From the NCBI RefSeq assembly GCF_016545825.1, contig NC_052613.1, positions 50,698,112-50,762,111 of the forward strand: 64,000 bases of DNA, in the 5' to 3' direction. The notes beneath the pieces are model-generated. The model saw only the letters and a program-made list of their open reading frames with translations. It ran no database searches and was not told where the DNA came from. Source of the stretch: Eucalyptus grandis (Eukaryota; Streptophyta; Magnoliopsida; Myrtales; Myrtaceae). Positions 28,101 to 39,700 of the stretch are shown piece after piece. The first letter of the stretch is position 1. Each line of letters opens with the position of its first letter. Both the position numbers and the translations under genes were made by a program.

Positions 28101-29850
28101 CCTAGTTGAAGAAATTCTAACCATTCCAATCAAGCCTCAAACAGAAACAGATAAGATGGTATGGACTGGAACTCAGGCAGGAAAGTATACAGTCAAAAGT
28201 GGGTATAATCACATCAAGGAGGATACAAAGCAATGTTAAACAAATCATGCCACAACGCCGTTTCAGCCTTCCCCCGCACTCTGGAAAGACATTTGGAAGC
28301 TACACACTCCATCTAAGGTTAAAAACTTTATGTGGTGCTTATGTCAAAACGCTTTACCGACGAAGGACAATTTGTTCAGAAGGAACATATTACTTGATCC
28401 AATATGTCCTCTATGTAATCATGAAAGAGAGACGGTGGAACATCTCTTCTTATTGTGTCCGTGGACAAGACAAATATGAAGCGATCCTGTGATGAACATT
28501 AAAATCTCAAGTCAGGGCTTGACAAGAATTGAAGACTGGTTTTGTAGACTCAAAGAAAAGGCGACTCACCCTCCAAACCTGCACTTGGTAGCTGTTATGT
28601 TGTGGTCTATATGGAAGGCTCAAAATTAGGCTATTTTTTGGGGTAGAGAACCTGAGGGGTTGGCCATTATAGAATTTGCAAAAGCGACATTGAAAAGTTA
28701 ACAAATATGGAATCCACGGACGGGTGGTTATCAAGAAGGAGTAGGTGGTGAATATCAGAACAGAGCAGCCCAAACAGAGAAAAATGAGCTAATTAGTGAG
28801 TTGCAACAGAGGCATAGAGAGTCCGGTAGAGAGCAACGAGCTGTCAATAACGAACGGGGACTCCGAATAGTTGATGAACAAGCAATCAAAGATGATGAAT
28901 CGAGAGCAGACTTGCGATTTGAACTCAGCAGCGCACGGAGTGGGCGAAATATATAGCCTGATGTAGAGGAGGCTGCTGGATGTTGCAGCAGAACAGGAAT
29001 CGGTGCAGGGCCGTCTTTGTTGAGAACCTCAAATGCGCGGTATAATAAGGGAGCTGAGGGCCGAATAGGGAGATCTGTACCCTGGAGACCAACTGCTGTG
29101 CTGAGACCTTCAACTCGAGAGGAGGGCGCAAGTGAGGATGACAAATCGGAGAACAGATCAACCAAGTCGCACCTTCGAACGAGCGGCGAGCTAGGACAGG
29201 AGCTCCACGAGAGGGACGCCGGTGAAGAAGGAAGTGTGGAACTGAGATCCCGGCGCAATGAACGGAACAATCGCTGCGGTGCTGGTTGGAGGACCCATGA
29301 AAATACCAGATCTAAAACTCACGAAATCGAACCACCTCAGCCATGGATTCCACCACACAAAGGAGCCTTGAAGATCAATCTAGATGGAACATACGAACCT
29401 GGGATGTTGGGGAACTCCATTGCTTGTGTGTGTAGAGACTCGGGAGGGAGGCTCGTGGAAGGCGTGGCTAAAGAGATCAAAGCTTCCTCTCCACTTATGG
29501 CTGAAACCCTAGCTTTATGGGAAGCCATTGACTTTTTCTACTCTAAAAGACACGAAGCTCTTATCTTTGAGTCAGACAGTTCACAACTTGTCCAAGCCAT
29601 GAACAGATCAGATAAGTTGAGTTGGAAAATTCAACATCTTATCAGTAAATGTAAGGAAAAGCTACGGGCCTTCACTAATTTTCATATAATCCACTGCTAT
29701 AGAGAGGCCAACATGGTTGCAGATTGGGTTGCTAAAGCCCATAAAAAAAATCACTTACCTCGGAATTGGGTCTTATCCTCTCCCCAAACTTTGTTAGACC
29801 TATTATGTACTAATGCCCTTTTATCGGGCCTCTCATATTTGCGTACTTAA
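25150..29850 (+). pseudogene. LINE ORF2 (EN-RT-zf-RVT-RNase H), multiply broken
   Basis: ORF2 starts at 25150 with MNILSWNCQGLGTPLTV and meets a TGA at 25201. A frame change falls in the A-run near 25447. The endonuclease has LGDFNEVRF near 25555 and SDHSPIIL near 25820. Reverse transcriptase shows KAPGSDGLNGLFYQHHW near 26490, LKLDMKKAYDR near 26883, RQGDLLSLYLF near 27063 and FADDSIFF at 27202. A small deletion lies near 26915. zf-RVT (LWKDIWKLHTPSKVKNFMW) is near 28280. RNase H starts near 29377 with KINLDGTYEP and includes AETLALWEA and FESDSSQLVQAM, so its Asp/Glu/Asp pattern survives. The order is standard for RNase H-bearing plant LINEs. Confidence 0.9.
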
Positions 29851-29881
29851 TGAAATAGTCATATTGTTGACCAAAAAAAAA

Positions 29882-29894
29882 AAATGCATATTAC
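29882..29894. repeat. Target-site duplication of second LINE, right copy
   Basis: This is an exact repeat of 23466-23478. Confidence 0.88.
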
Positions 29895-29938
29895 AACGTC
29901 CATGCAACCCATTGCTACACTATACAAGCCATCTAATC

Positions 29939-30611
29939 TAAGGGGAGCAAAATGGACCGATCGAATTGGGAATTGCCTAAATCGGATCTTGCCTAGATCG
30001 GATCTTAAAAGTGAAATCGATTTTCAGACAATCTAATTCTTGGTTCTAACGAGGAAATGGACCGATTATTTTTTATTTATTTATTAAATGTAAACCTCGT
30101 AATCTAAAATCCTTCGCACTTGCCTCCTCTTGCTCTCCTATTTCGGTCTTTTTGAATTCGCCCATGATGGTCATGCCTCCTCTTTAGATGAACTCACATT
30201 GGGGCACGTTTGACCAAATTATACTTATAATTAGAGTAAGTTTATTGATTAGAATGTATTTTAGATATAAGTGATACATGCAAAATACTCGTTAATGAGG
30301 GAAATCCATTTGGGTAACATGGGATTTTGTTTTATACCTTTTCAAAGTTTTCATAGTGAGATGAGAATATGGTGGTTATGTTTTGGAGAGGCTTGTTTAT
30401 TTCAGGCGTGAAATTTCATTGCAAAATAAAGTGCTTTAAATGATTGGTTTTATGGACCACTCGGGAATCGGATCAGACTAGTCGGTCCAGTTAGATTTGG
30501 TTTTAGAGACTTATAGTTTGGTCATCGGTTCAAGAAATTGGGATCAATCACTTCGATCTGATTCCCAATTCTTGGATGGGATCAGACTGGTCTAGGAAAC
30601 GATCACCTCTA
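29939..30611. mobile_element. GGTTCC-rich repeat, copy 2, possible hAT-type MITE
   Basis: The element runs from TAAGGGGAGCAAAATGGACC to a right end that reads TAGAGGTGATCGTTTCC on the minus strand. The flanking octamers are ATCTAATC (29931-29938) and ATTTAATT (30612-30619), which match at 6 of 8 positions with both mismatches C/T. That fits an old 8-bp hAT duplication. Internally it has ATCGGATCAGACTAGTCGG and similar GGATC/GGTTC motifs. No coding sequence is present. Confidence 0.45.
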
Positions 30612-30619
30612 ATTTAATT

Positions 30620-31390
30620 GGTATACAAATATATTCTTTCTTACTTTCATACAGGCTTGAAAAGATGATTTCAAGGTCAAAATTTTCACTTCAATTCTAT
30701 GATGATCTACATGTGTTATTAAAGTAATACTTGTTTTTTTTTTTCCTTATCCGGTGGATAATAATATAATATCCTATAGAATCATCAAGAGAACTCCTAT
30801 ATGATCACGTCTCTCACATTGATAATTAGTATTTCGGTCAATTTCGTCCCACAGCTATTAATAATTTTGTATTTCACTTCCTACGGGGCCACTTGTTGCG
30901 ATTTATTTATTGATTTCTATCTTTCTTTTTGGGCCGAAAACATGGCCTCATTGCATCAACAACTAGACGCACAGTTTAAAGAGCATTGCTTTTACACCGG
31001 CCCAAAAAAAAACGTTTCATTAAAAAGTAAAATTGAGATTTAAATTTTTAATTTGATGTAGTTTTCAAATGTTTATAAAAACAAGAAAACGTGATTGAAT
31101 CCCGAACCCACATCATAAGAGTGAAATTTAAGATGGTTCACTTAAATAAATTTTTAGTGTTATTCGCTAAAAATACGTGATTGTACGTCTTCAAAACAAG
31201 TTATTGATTTGATTATATCAATAACAAAAATTGAGAAATGCGTTTAATTATGTATATAAGGTTCGAGAATGCGGATAGATTCATTTCCTCTATTAAAATA
31301 GGAGGAGTCGTCGGTATTTAAATCAACTCATGAAGGCATCATCCTCATCGGTCTCATTTCCAAACATGGAAGCCCAGACGGTTATTTTAG
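30620..31390. other. AT-rich intergenic DNA before tRNA
   Basis: I found no gene. The interval contains several poly-T and poly-A runs and a short open frame (30801-31043, +) without recognisable features. Confidence 0.45.
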
Positions 31391-31404
31391 GTATATAAAT
31401 AAAA
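31391..31404 (+). promoter_or_regulatory. TATA-like upstream element of tRNA-iMet
   Basis: GTATATAAATAAAA lies about 25-35 bp upstream of the tRNA, and CAA motifs (CATACAAACAACAA) lie just before its 5' end. Both are common upstream features of efficiently transcribed plant tRNA genes. Confidence 0.55.
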
Positions 31405-31426
31405 ATTGAGCGACATACAAACAACA

Positions 31427-31498
31427 ATCAGAGTGGCGCAGCGGAAGCGTGGTGGGCCCATAACCCACAGGTCCCAGGATCGAAACCTGGCTCTGATA
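31427..31498 (+). tRNA. Initiator tRNA-Met (CAT)
   Basis: This is a 72-nt cloverleaf. The acceptor stem ATCAGAG pairs with CTCTGAT at 31491-31497, followed by discriminator A. The anticodon CAT is at 31459-31461 in a GTGGG/CCCAC stem with the G-C-rich pairs typical of initiators. The T-loop region reads GATCGAAAC, where elongators have TTCGA. The A-box is TGGCGCAGCGG. There is no intron. It lies 375 bp upstream of the MOG1 start codon on the same strand. Confidence 0.95.
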
Positions 31499-31873
31499 TG
31501 AATGAACATCAGAAGTGGCTTCCACACACTCCTTTTCCTTTTTCTCCTTAAAAATTTCATTTTACTTATTTGTTTTTCTTTCCCCAAACTGCCGAGTTTG
31601 CCCTCGCCTTCCCTCTCCGAATTTACGAAGATGACCCTGGGCCTTCTTCCCCTTCTCGACGCTCCCATTTTGCCGTCTCACCAGAAACGGAGTCAGCTTC
31701 GATATCAAGCGGAGCGCGCGCCATAGATAAGCCGCGAAGCTTCCGAAACTTGCGATTCCGCCCTCTCTCTCTCTCTCTCGTACTTTCTCGCTCGCCCCCT
31801 TCAGTCGCTCGGCGATTTTGCTGTGGTTCAGGCCTCTGCGCTTTCCCGGCGGCGCGATTGTCGGCGGTCCGAA

Positions 31874-34859
31874 ATGCCGGAGGAGTTGTGCTCGGAGCGG
31901 CCGTTGTTCGGCGGCGCAATCAGCAGCAAATTTCCCAACAGATTCGAGGTCTTTCGTTCTCTCCCAATCTCGCCGCCGCTTCCGATTATTTATTTATTTA
32001 TTTATTTATTTTGAATGCGGAGTGAAACGGCCTTTGCTGAAATATGTAGGACGTGAGCAACATCAGGCAAGTCCCTGACCACCAGGTTCGGATTTATTCA
32101 GTGTATGAAGCGTCTTACGTCTGGGTTTAAGTTCGATGTCGATGAGGTTACCGAGTGATTTTGTGCTGTGGAAATGTGTTTTTTTTTTTTATTTTCGAAG
32201 GAGGTGTTTGTGGACCCGTCGAGGGATGAGAGCTTGATTTTCGAGCTCTTGGATTTCAAGCATGAAGTGGGAGATAGCGGAAGTGCGGTGTGGTTTCTAC
32301 AAGACCTTGCCACTGAACAGGATGCGGAACAAGGCACGGTATTAGGCTTCCTGTGCTTGATTTTTGGTTTTTTTGCCCTCTTTTGCACTCGGTTGATTAT
32401 ATATCAGGCTGCAAGTTATGACTTTTTGTCTGTCTATCTTTTCCCACTGCCACTCGATCACAGTTCTTGGTCTTATATAGATCTTAGCATAAAGTTTCTT
32501 GGTATGTTTGAGTTCAACATTATATTCATTCGGTTTTGATTGAATCATAGTTCCATAGTGCGTGTGTGTTAATGTTGAAATTTTGTTTTCATGGTCGTTT
32601 TACTTATCCATATTAATTCAGACCAGTCAGTTGTTATCTTCCATCCATGTTGTGCGAGTGCATTTAGTAGTCATAATGCATACATCCAATGAGAGTGTTC
32701 TGGCATCTCCTTAAATTGCACTTTTTCCACCTCAATGTTCATCAGGTGATTGAACAGTCGGGAGTGGTTGAGGCCCCTGGGTTGACTTACAGAAACATAC
32801 CTGCTGTCGTTACCACCGCAGTTGGACAGATGGTATAGTTTTAGAACTCTATGTTGTTTCTTATAACCCACTTTCTTCGTAGTCACAAGGGCCTAATATG
32901 TATTGAATATCACAAGTTTCCCATCGGAACATCTCCTCTCTTCTGCATGGTTTTTGATGATAGGAAATTTGTTGTGGAACTATCTTCTGCGTGAATCGTC
33001 AAGTTTTGGAATCACAAATATTTAATTATTTGCTGTAGTATTCGTTTGCTTTTCTTTCAATCATTTATGTTTTCTACTTTTGTCTATCTTAGGTGGCTTT
33101 TCCTTTTGTCTAAGAATTGTTTCACCTTGCTTTTGTCCTCTAATTTGTGGAAACCCTACAGGCTATCTCCAAGGGACGGCAAGGAAGGGAAACGCAAAAT
33201 ATAGTGAGGGTCAGTCTCTTATCTCCATTATCCTTTTTAGACGCTGTTTAGGTCTCTTAGAGGGGAGGGTCACATTGATGTGACGATTCTTGTACAGGTC
33301 TATTTGGCCAATTTGCGCCTGAAGGAAGTTGGGACAGATGTATTAATTGCTGCATATGAGCCTATATTAATAAAGTAAGTATTAGAAAAGACTGCTATCA
33401 GTATGATCATTTTCCTGATATTTTTTTGTTGAGATGGTGTAGTTAAAAGCACAAAGATCTAACAAATTATGTGCGATAGGAAACTTGCCATTCACTGCTT
33501 CTAAATTAAGCATCCTTTACCGTGTAGCTAAAAGCTAATAGATTACATGTGATAGGAAACTTGTCATTCACTTCTTCTAAATTAAGCATCTTTTACCATG
33601 CATAGTCTGGGCATCTCAATTAGTTTTTTGATGCTACAGTTTAAGAAAAAACTGGAGGATTATATTTAGTGGACCAAATGAATAAGCATAGACAGTGTCC
33701 CATCTGCTTCTTGTTGCTTGATATGGAGATTTTGAGATTCTCAGCTTGAAAGGCCGGAATGAAAGAAACTGGGTTAGAACTGAAGGCTGTAGAGATCTTG
33801 CTTGAGGAGTGATTCCAACCTTGGATTTAGTGGATTTATAACTTGAGGGTGATCAGGTTCTTTTGATTATTCTTTAATGGACGTGATTTGCTGAACCAAC
33901 TGCTTGTGAGATGTCCCTTTGAGTTTGCTTGCTGGCACTTTTTGTCGCTGGAAATGTAATGCTCATGCTGATGGGAAGGTGTTGTGACCTTGACTGTCTG
34001 TTTACCTCCTCAGATCCTGGATGGTCAGATAAATCCCTAAAAATGGTTTTGAGTGGTGGTTTTCTACTCCATGTATATTTCAAAATTTTTGTTTATGTCT
34101 GGTAAATAGTAAAAGTGAGACAGGAATATTCTCACTTTACGATTTACTATTTAATTGTTCCCTAGATCTCCTTTTCCTTATTTCTCCAATCTGAACTTGA
34201 CTTATTACTTAACACAAGTCTGTAGTCGCATAGTCTAGGAGATATTGGACTTAAAGATTATGTTGCTCCTCCACTGGTGAATTTCTTCCACCCCTGCATT
34301 GGCATGACACACCTTTTGGCTTTTCTTTTCTGGAAGTTGGCATGACGGAGCTCGATTGCCCTTGAGATGTTTTTGGTGAGAGTAGCTGTCAGAATGGATG
34401 AAAACATAAAATTGCTTTGGCTCAGTTTTCCTTGGAAAACTTTTGTTGATGTACTAACTTTAGCAGTAAGATACCTAAATCTGGCTGAATCCTTTCATTG
34501 ATGGGTCATTTTGTACTTGTGCTAGTTGATTGTGTATGTACCTTTCCCCTTTTTTCTTGCCATGGATTTGTTGTTTGGAAAATATGACCCGTCATCCCGC
34601 CCATATTTTGGGGCCAAGTGCCTAACGCATCTGCACATGCATAAAAAAATAATACTCAATTTATTTTTTTAAAGTTGCCCTGGTTCACACAAAAACTCAA
34701 TTTGCTTGCAGCCCTTTGAGTGAAAGTGCAAGAACAGTTGGTGCTGGATTAACTGCCCCTGCATCTCAATCTGGATACATGCCCATGGCCGAGGTCTTTA
34801 AACTTGCAGCCTCTAGCTTCAAAGTCAATGATTGGAGCCTGTTTGGTCCTTCTGCTTGA
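31874..34859 (+). CDS. MOG1: MOG1-type Ran-binding protein (Mog1/PsbP-like fold)
   Basis: This gene encodes the plant homologue of Mog1/RANGRF, a small nuclear protein that binds Ran and promotes nucleotide release, and so takes part in nuclear transport. Seven coding exons are inferred: 31874-31948, 32050-32085, 32201-32338, 32746-32832, 33162-33209, 33298-33374 and 34712-34859. GT-AG boundaries and phases agree throughout. The product is 202 residues, close to the family length. Blocks in order are MPEELCSERPLFGGAISSKF, DVSNIRQVPDHQEVFVDPSR, SLIFELLDFKHEV, AVWFLQDLATEQDAEQGT, VYLANLRLKEVGTDVLIAAY and VFKLAASSFKVNDWSLFG. The last intron is long (1.34 kb) and contains a tandem duplication. 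The protein covers the whole beta-sandwich fold, with no targeting peptide seen. Confidence 0.92.
33439..33606. repeat. Tandem duplication in last MOG1 intron
   Basis: Two adjacent copies of about 80 bp are present. Both contain GATAGGAAACTTG, then CATTCACT, then TTCTAAATTAAGCATC (near 33474 and 33552). They differ at scattered positions. There is no coding potential. Confidence 0.75.
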
Positions 34860-35619
34860 AATCATATCCATGCATAGTTCGTACCAAATTGGCATTTCTG
34901 GATATATAAGGTAGATAAATTGCAGGTCCCAGTACTTCTTCGGAGTCTCCTGACTTAATGGCTAGTTTTTGTCGGGAATATGTGTCCATCAACTTATGGC
35001 TAGAACTCTCAAATGTGTCTACGAGAAGGGTTTGCAAAAAGCATTGTTCGATGATTTTCCCGCCGAGGCTAGTTGGCCTTGTTGATTTTCCTTTCATCTG
35101 GTTGATATTCATTGGGAGGCACGCAATTCTAGTCAATGTATGTCGGGGACAACTCGATCTTGCATGCTAAACATAAGGCTATATCTTCGAGTTGCACTGT
35201 GGTGGCGGCAACCAATTCATTTTTTTATGTGAATTGTTGTCATTTGTTGAGCTTATGACGGTGAACAAGTCGCGAGAACCCCTATTTTGATAGAATAACC
35301 GAGAAGGCTAATCCTTATGGTATCTGAAGTGGCTGAACCCTGAAGAATATAGGGATCTGTGCTTTCGGCTCCGAACTAATAACATGGATCTTAGCCCAAC
35401 CTCAGGATACGATATGGAAGTAGTGCATCTCGTTATCAGCGAACTATATGTCGACTGAATTGGTAGTAGTTCTGCCGAAAGCGGGAGGACGATGTCTGAA
35501 GCATAGCCGAGGATGTTCTTGGTTCCTACTCTCTAGAGACCTAACAGTTCATATTAATCATCATGATGTCTGAACGATCCATTCTTCATGTAAATGCACG
35601 AGGTCATATAATTTGTTTC
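34860..35619. other. MOG1 3' flank
   Basis: This probably includes the 3' UTR. An open frame at 34958-35170 (+) has no recognisable domain and lies where a 3' UTR is expected. Confidence 0.45.
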
Positions 35620-36484
35620 GAGTGTCATGAGTTGTGAAACCTGCGATGCCCATCTTGTTTGTTTGATTAATAGTGTTCGAGTCTTCTATGGGCCCAAGCC
35701 TCGAATAATTTGGTTGGCCGTTGTTGCGCATGTCAAACTGCCCATGTTCAATTCCTCATCATCCTTTCGTTCATACTCTAGTTTCGAGGGAAATAAGATC
35801 GCGAAATTTTCGAAGAAAAAGCACATCCATTTTGAGAAAGATTCTGTCTTATCGAGACAATCTCTCTTCTTTTATCACTATCATTGGGGTAGCAAGAGGA
35901 TCAAATCAGCTTAACTTTCTTGCGCAGAACGTTGGCTCAACTAATTTTACGGTAGTGGGGGAAACTACTTAAGTAGGAGTAGATGACAATGTAGATAACT
36001 AGGCTTGTCACGGAAACTACTTCCGTGAAACACTATTAGATTGATGGAGGTGCAAGATTTGAGTAGACACAGTCAATAGTAGAATGGATACTATAATGAG
36101 GAGATCCATTTTGATTAACGTTGAGACGTAGTATATTCTTCGAGAAAGTTTTCCACATATTTTTGGTATAGTTCCTTATAGAGAAAACTGCTGTTTATGT
36201 GACTAACAACCTAATTTGACAAACGAGTCAATTTCTTCATAAGGGAAGGATCGATTATGGGTTGGTTGGTATTGAAACCCGGGTAGGTCACAGGTCATTG
36301 TCACCTCTCTATCCATTTCCATCATCGAAGCAACAGGGTCATTTCAATTGAAGCAACCGGGTCTTTTCATATTGAATCCCAATCTACTTACTCTCTCTCT
36401 CTCTCTCCCTCTTTCTCTCTCTCTTCATAGTATGATGTTGCTTGAGCAGGTGAAGTATTCTAATTTCACGCATTGTCTACTGTA

Positions 36485-36720
36485 GTTCGAATCCAAGGGG
36501 ATCTGGAAGATCCTAGGCTTTGTGACAACGAGCTACTCTTGACCCCATGGAGATGGTGGGGTCATGAAGATGCTGTGTGCATATTATATAATCGCAGATA
36601 ATGCACACAGATTATATATATATAAGATCTTTGTCCACTTACATTATTGAGGAGGACAGCCGCTTTGGTACACCGTTCACATCTTTACAGTGCGTTTCAT
36701 TGTCAATCTCATCGTTCGCG
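36485..36720 (+). other. Exon-like frames conserved in both segment copies
   Basis: A 38-codon open frame (36485-36601) contains GDLEDPRLCDNELLLTP and WWGHEDA. Its counterpart at 49266-49370 reads EDLEDPTLNDDDLFLTL and WWGHEDA. Next, LSTYIIEEDSRFGTPFTS (from 36631) pairs with LSTYIIDEDSRFGTPFTS (from 49431). A further stretch, FHCQSHRSRVEL (near 36695), pairs with FHCQCHHSRIEL (near 49725). Agreement at protein level suggests remnants of an ancestral gene. I do not recognise the family. Confidence 0.4.
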
Positions 36721-37159
36721 AGTGGAACTTCGATATTATTGTCGTTGTTTTGCTATCGGTTAACAACTTAATAGTTGTAGTGTCGGGGCTGTCATGATCT
36801 AGCTGCTCTCTTGGCACGTTGCTCCGAGATCAGAGGTGATAACGAAGAGTGCCAAGACAGTTTGAAGATTCAGATTCACACGTTCTCCAAGATTTATGGA
36901 AATGCAGTGCAAAGAAGCCATTGCTGTTCGGAGTGACTGGCTGTTTTCAAGGCCCGTAGTACCAGTCATTTCGCCACGAGGAATCGTTTTTGGCTAGCTA
37001 ATCGATGGTAGGCCGTACGTAAGTGTGTACATGTCGAAGTCTTTTTAGGACTCGAGCTGATCATCCTGTTCTTGCACACGAGACGCTGCTTCATGTTGCG
37101 TCTGGGAGCTGTCGCGCAACAGTTTTTTGCATGATGCTAAGTTCACTTCTCTAATTCAA

Positions 37160-37380
37160 TCGAATGAGCATTGATCCTTGTAAGAAAATCAATCAAATTA
37201 TCTTATCGGTTCTAAACTTATTATGCAGATGTCATTTCAATAATAAACATTTTAAATTTACCGATTTAACTCTAAACATTAGTCCGAAATTTCAATATAA
37301 TATTTTTAGTCAATTTTCAACGAAAATCACTGATGTGGCAATATGGCACGTAAGACAGCCAATGATGAATGAATTGAAAA
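37160..37380. repeat. Partial inverted-repeat element in copy A
   Basis: Units such as CGGTTCTAAACTTATTATG and CATTTTAAATTTACCGATTT resemble the arms of the element at 50107-50795 and occupy the matching place in the segmental duplication. The second arm is missing here. Confidence 0.4.
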
Positions 37381-38433
37381 ACCCGACCAAACCAACCTAC
37401 ATAACCCCGCCAACCACTTTGCAAGCATGCCACCACCTCGAGCCACCCGTGACCCATCTGATCGATTGTTGCACTGCTCGCCCAGCAGTCGTCGTCTCCT
37501 CTTTCTCTTATCCCCTCTCTTGTCATCTCCATCTCCACGCCAACTCCCCCAACGAACTTCCTCTCTCTGCTCACTCGTCCCTTCACCACACGCAATCCTC
37601 CGTACTCCCCTCGTCATCGTCGACCCCTCGCCCAAGTACTCCAGAATCGGGGAGGGGAAGAGTGGGGGAGAGAGAGAGAGAGAGCGAGGTATTGGCCTTA
37701 GCAAACCCAAGGACATCCGTCCTTCATCGAGGTGAGGCGACAATATTTGGGTACAAGTTTGAGCACAATACCGCCACTCCCACCTAGAGGGGCCAGTAGC
37801 ATCGCTAGATGTTCACCAGCATTCTTTCTAGGATTTTATTATCAGGCGTAGGTTTCGGGAGGGAGAGGGAGAGAGAGAGATCTTATGTAATTAGGGGAAA
37901 ATGGGGCAAATGACCAAAATCTCGATATGTCTAGAGGAATGTCTCTTAGGTATCTCTTTTTAGTTATTCTATCCATTCTTTTTAACGGAACGATTGGTAG
38001 AGGGACGCCCGCGATTCATATTGCCTCCAAAATCAATCTCCTCTGAAATCTTCGTTTACATTGTTTCATCTATATAATTAATTACCTTGACCAGCAAACC
38101 TCTAAATGCCTTTTCTCATACGTGTAATACTAACTCCTAAGATGGTTACATCTTTTTAATTTTTGTACTTCCGATCGTGGGCTGTCGTTGCATGATTATT
38201 TTGCATTAAATGCGCCAAGACCCCATTCAAGGGGGGTGCAGTTTCTGTCGTCTCCCTTTTTCTTTCGGTCTCTCCTTCTCGAGCTTTCAATTTCATGCAC
38301 GGACACTCCCATGTGTGTCCGTATGACCAAACCTCGATAACATGTGATTGGTGAGGGGGTACCACAGTAACAACGAGGAACGGTCAATGTCAATTACAGC
38401 CTCTAGAAATGGCTATCCCTGATGATGACACGC

Positions 38434-38435
<2 letters not shown>

Positions 38436-38471
<36 letters not shown>
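38436..38471. repeat. (CT)n microsatellite
   Basis: An uninterrupted TC run of about 36 bases. Copy B of the segment carries CT runs at the equivalent place (51843-51871 and 51993-52019). Confidence 0.95.
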
Positions 38472-38476
<5 letters not shown>

Positions 38477-39099
38477 AGAGAAAGAGAAATATATATGTGC
38501 ATGGCAACCTGTCATTCCTTTTACCATCTTCTGGGTCTGATCTGGCTATGGAGTATAAGCGTTGATCTTCATGCCATTTGGGAAGGTGGGAGTTTGGCAC
38601 TCTCTCTCTCATTATCGCGGTGGAGATAATTCATCTGAAGTTGATGAAAACCTGGAAATTCGCAACTTGGCAAGCTGAACCTTCTCGCCATTCCTAGTTG
38701 GAATTGTTTCCGATTGATTGTTGGAAGTTTCAAATATTAGTCACACGTAGACTTACCTGAAAAATACAAGTAATTAGTGCCCATGTTCGCAATTTACCAT
38801 TTAGAGTTATGGTTCAATGAAGGTTGCCTTCGATTGGGGATTGAAAATACCGGCTTTATTCGCCAGTCCTAGTACACTCAGCATTGTTCTTCCTAGAGAC
38901 CCAACAATGAGAAACTTTGGACCCTAGGTCACAAGAAGAAATTCGATCGGAGAACTTGTGAAATGATGAGGTCAAAGACACACGTATTGTGATAACTCGG
39001 GTTACAAAGCACAATGCCCAAACATATCAAGAGCAATATCCGGGTATGTTGGATATATGTGCACTTAATACAGCTCAACCGTGGTTTCTAATGGGACTC

Positions 39100-39700
39100 A
39101 TCTAATCAATGACTTGTGCTTTAGGTGCACATGCACCTGATATATATGTAAGGAAACAGATCATCCAAACATAGTGATCCAATTGGATTGAAACCGTAAT
39201 AATCCAACTTATATAGGCCGCCCCATTTATTTCCCAAAAGATATCAAAGTTGGATAGAGTTCCATAGTTCACATATCTGTATAAGCGAGCTTTCGAGTTT
39301 TGACAACTACTTCAATTATTGATAAATCATAAGAGTGTATCCGAATCGAAGAACATAGCTTCCCTTGAAGTTTGTGTCTAATTTATCGACCTTACTTAGT
39401 CTAAGCATTGGATGCCACATAACTAGAGACATCGTGTTTGAATATCAGGTGCCCTCGAGCTCTCAATCTAGTAATCTCCTCCATGCTTTAGATGAAGAAG
39501 CAGAACGCCAGCCTTCGAGGCGGAAATCATTTGAGGTATGCTTAGGCAATTACTCGCATTTTGATTCTTAGTTTAAACTCTCGTCGGTTAAGGACAGTTT
39601 CACACTTAATTTTAGTAGATGGAGAGTTTGAATCCCTTTCTAATCTAGCCCATGGATGTAGCGAAGGTCGCAAAGTTTCGACTATCTAATTCGTTTGAAC
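39100..39700. other. Non-matching part of copy A
   Basis: I found no counterpart in copy B and no gene. An open frame at 39365-39571 (+) has no recognisable domain. A similar unmatched stretch lies at about 40100-40650. Confidence 0.4.

Larger units (their letters stand above)
23479..29881 (+). mobile_element. Full-length L1-clade LINE with RNase H domain
   Basis: This element of about 6.4 kb is bounded by a 13-bp duplication and ends in a pure A-run at about 29872-29884. In order it has a 5' UTR of about 0.4 kb, ORF1 (DUF4283 plus CCHC zinc knuckle), and ORF2 with endonuclease, reverse transcriptase, zf-RVT and a C-terminal RNase H. ORF1 carries only one internal stop, while ORF2 carries several stops and at least two frame changes. 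That makes it a younger-looking copy than the fragments elsewhere in the window, but still defective. Confidence 0.93.
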
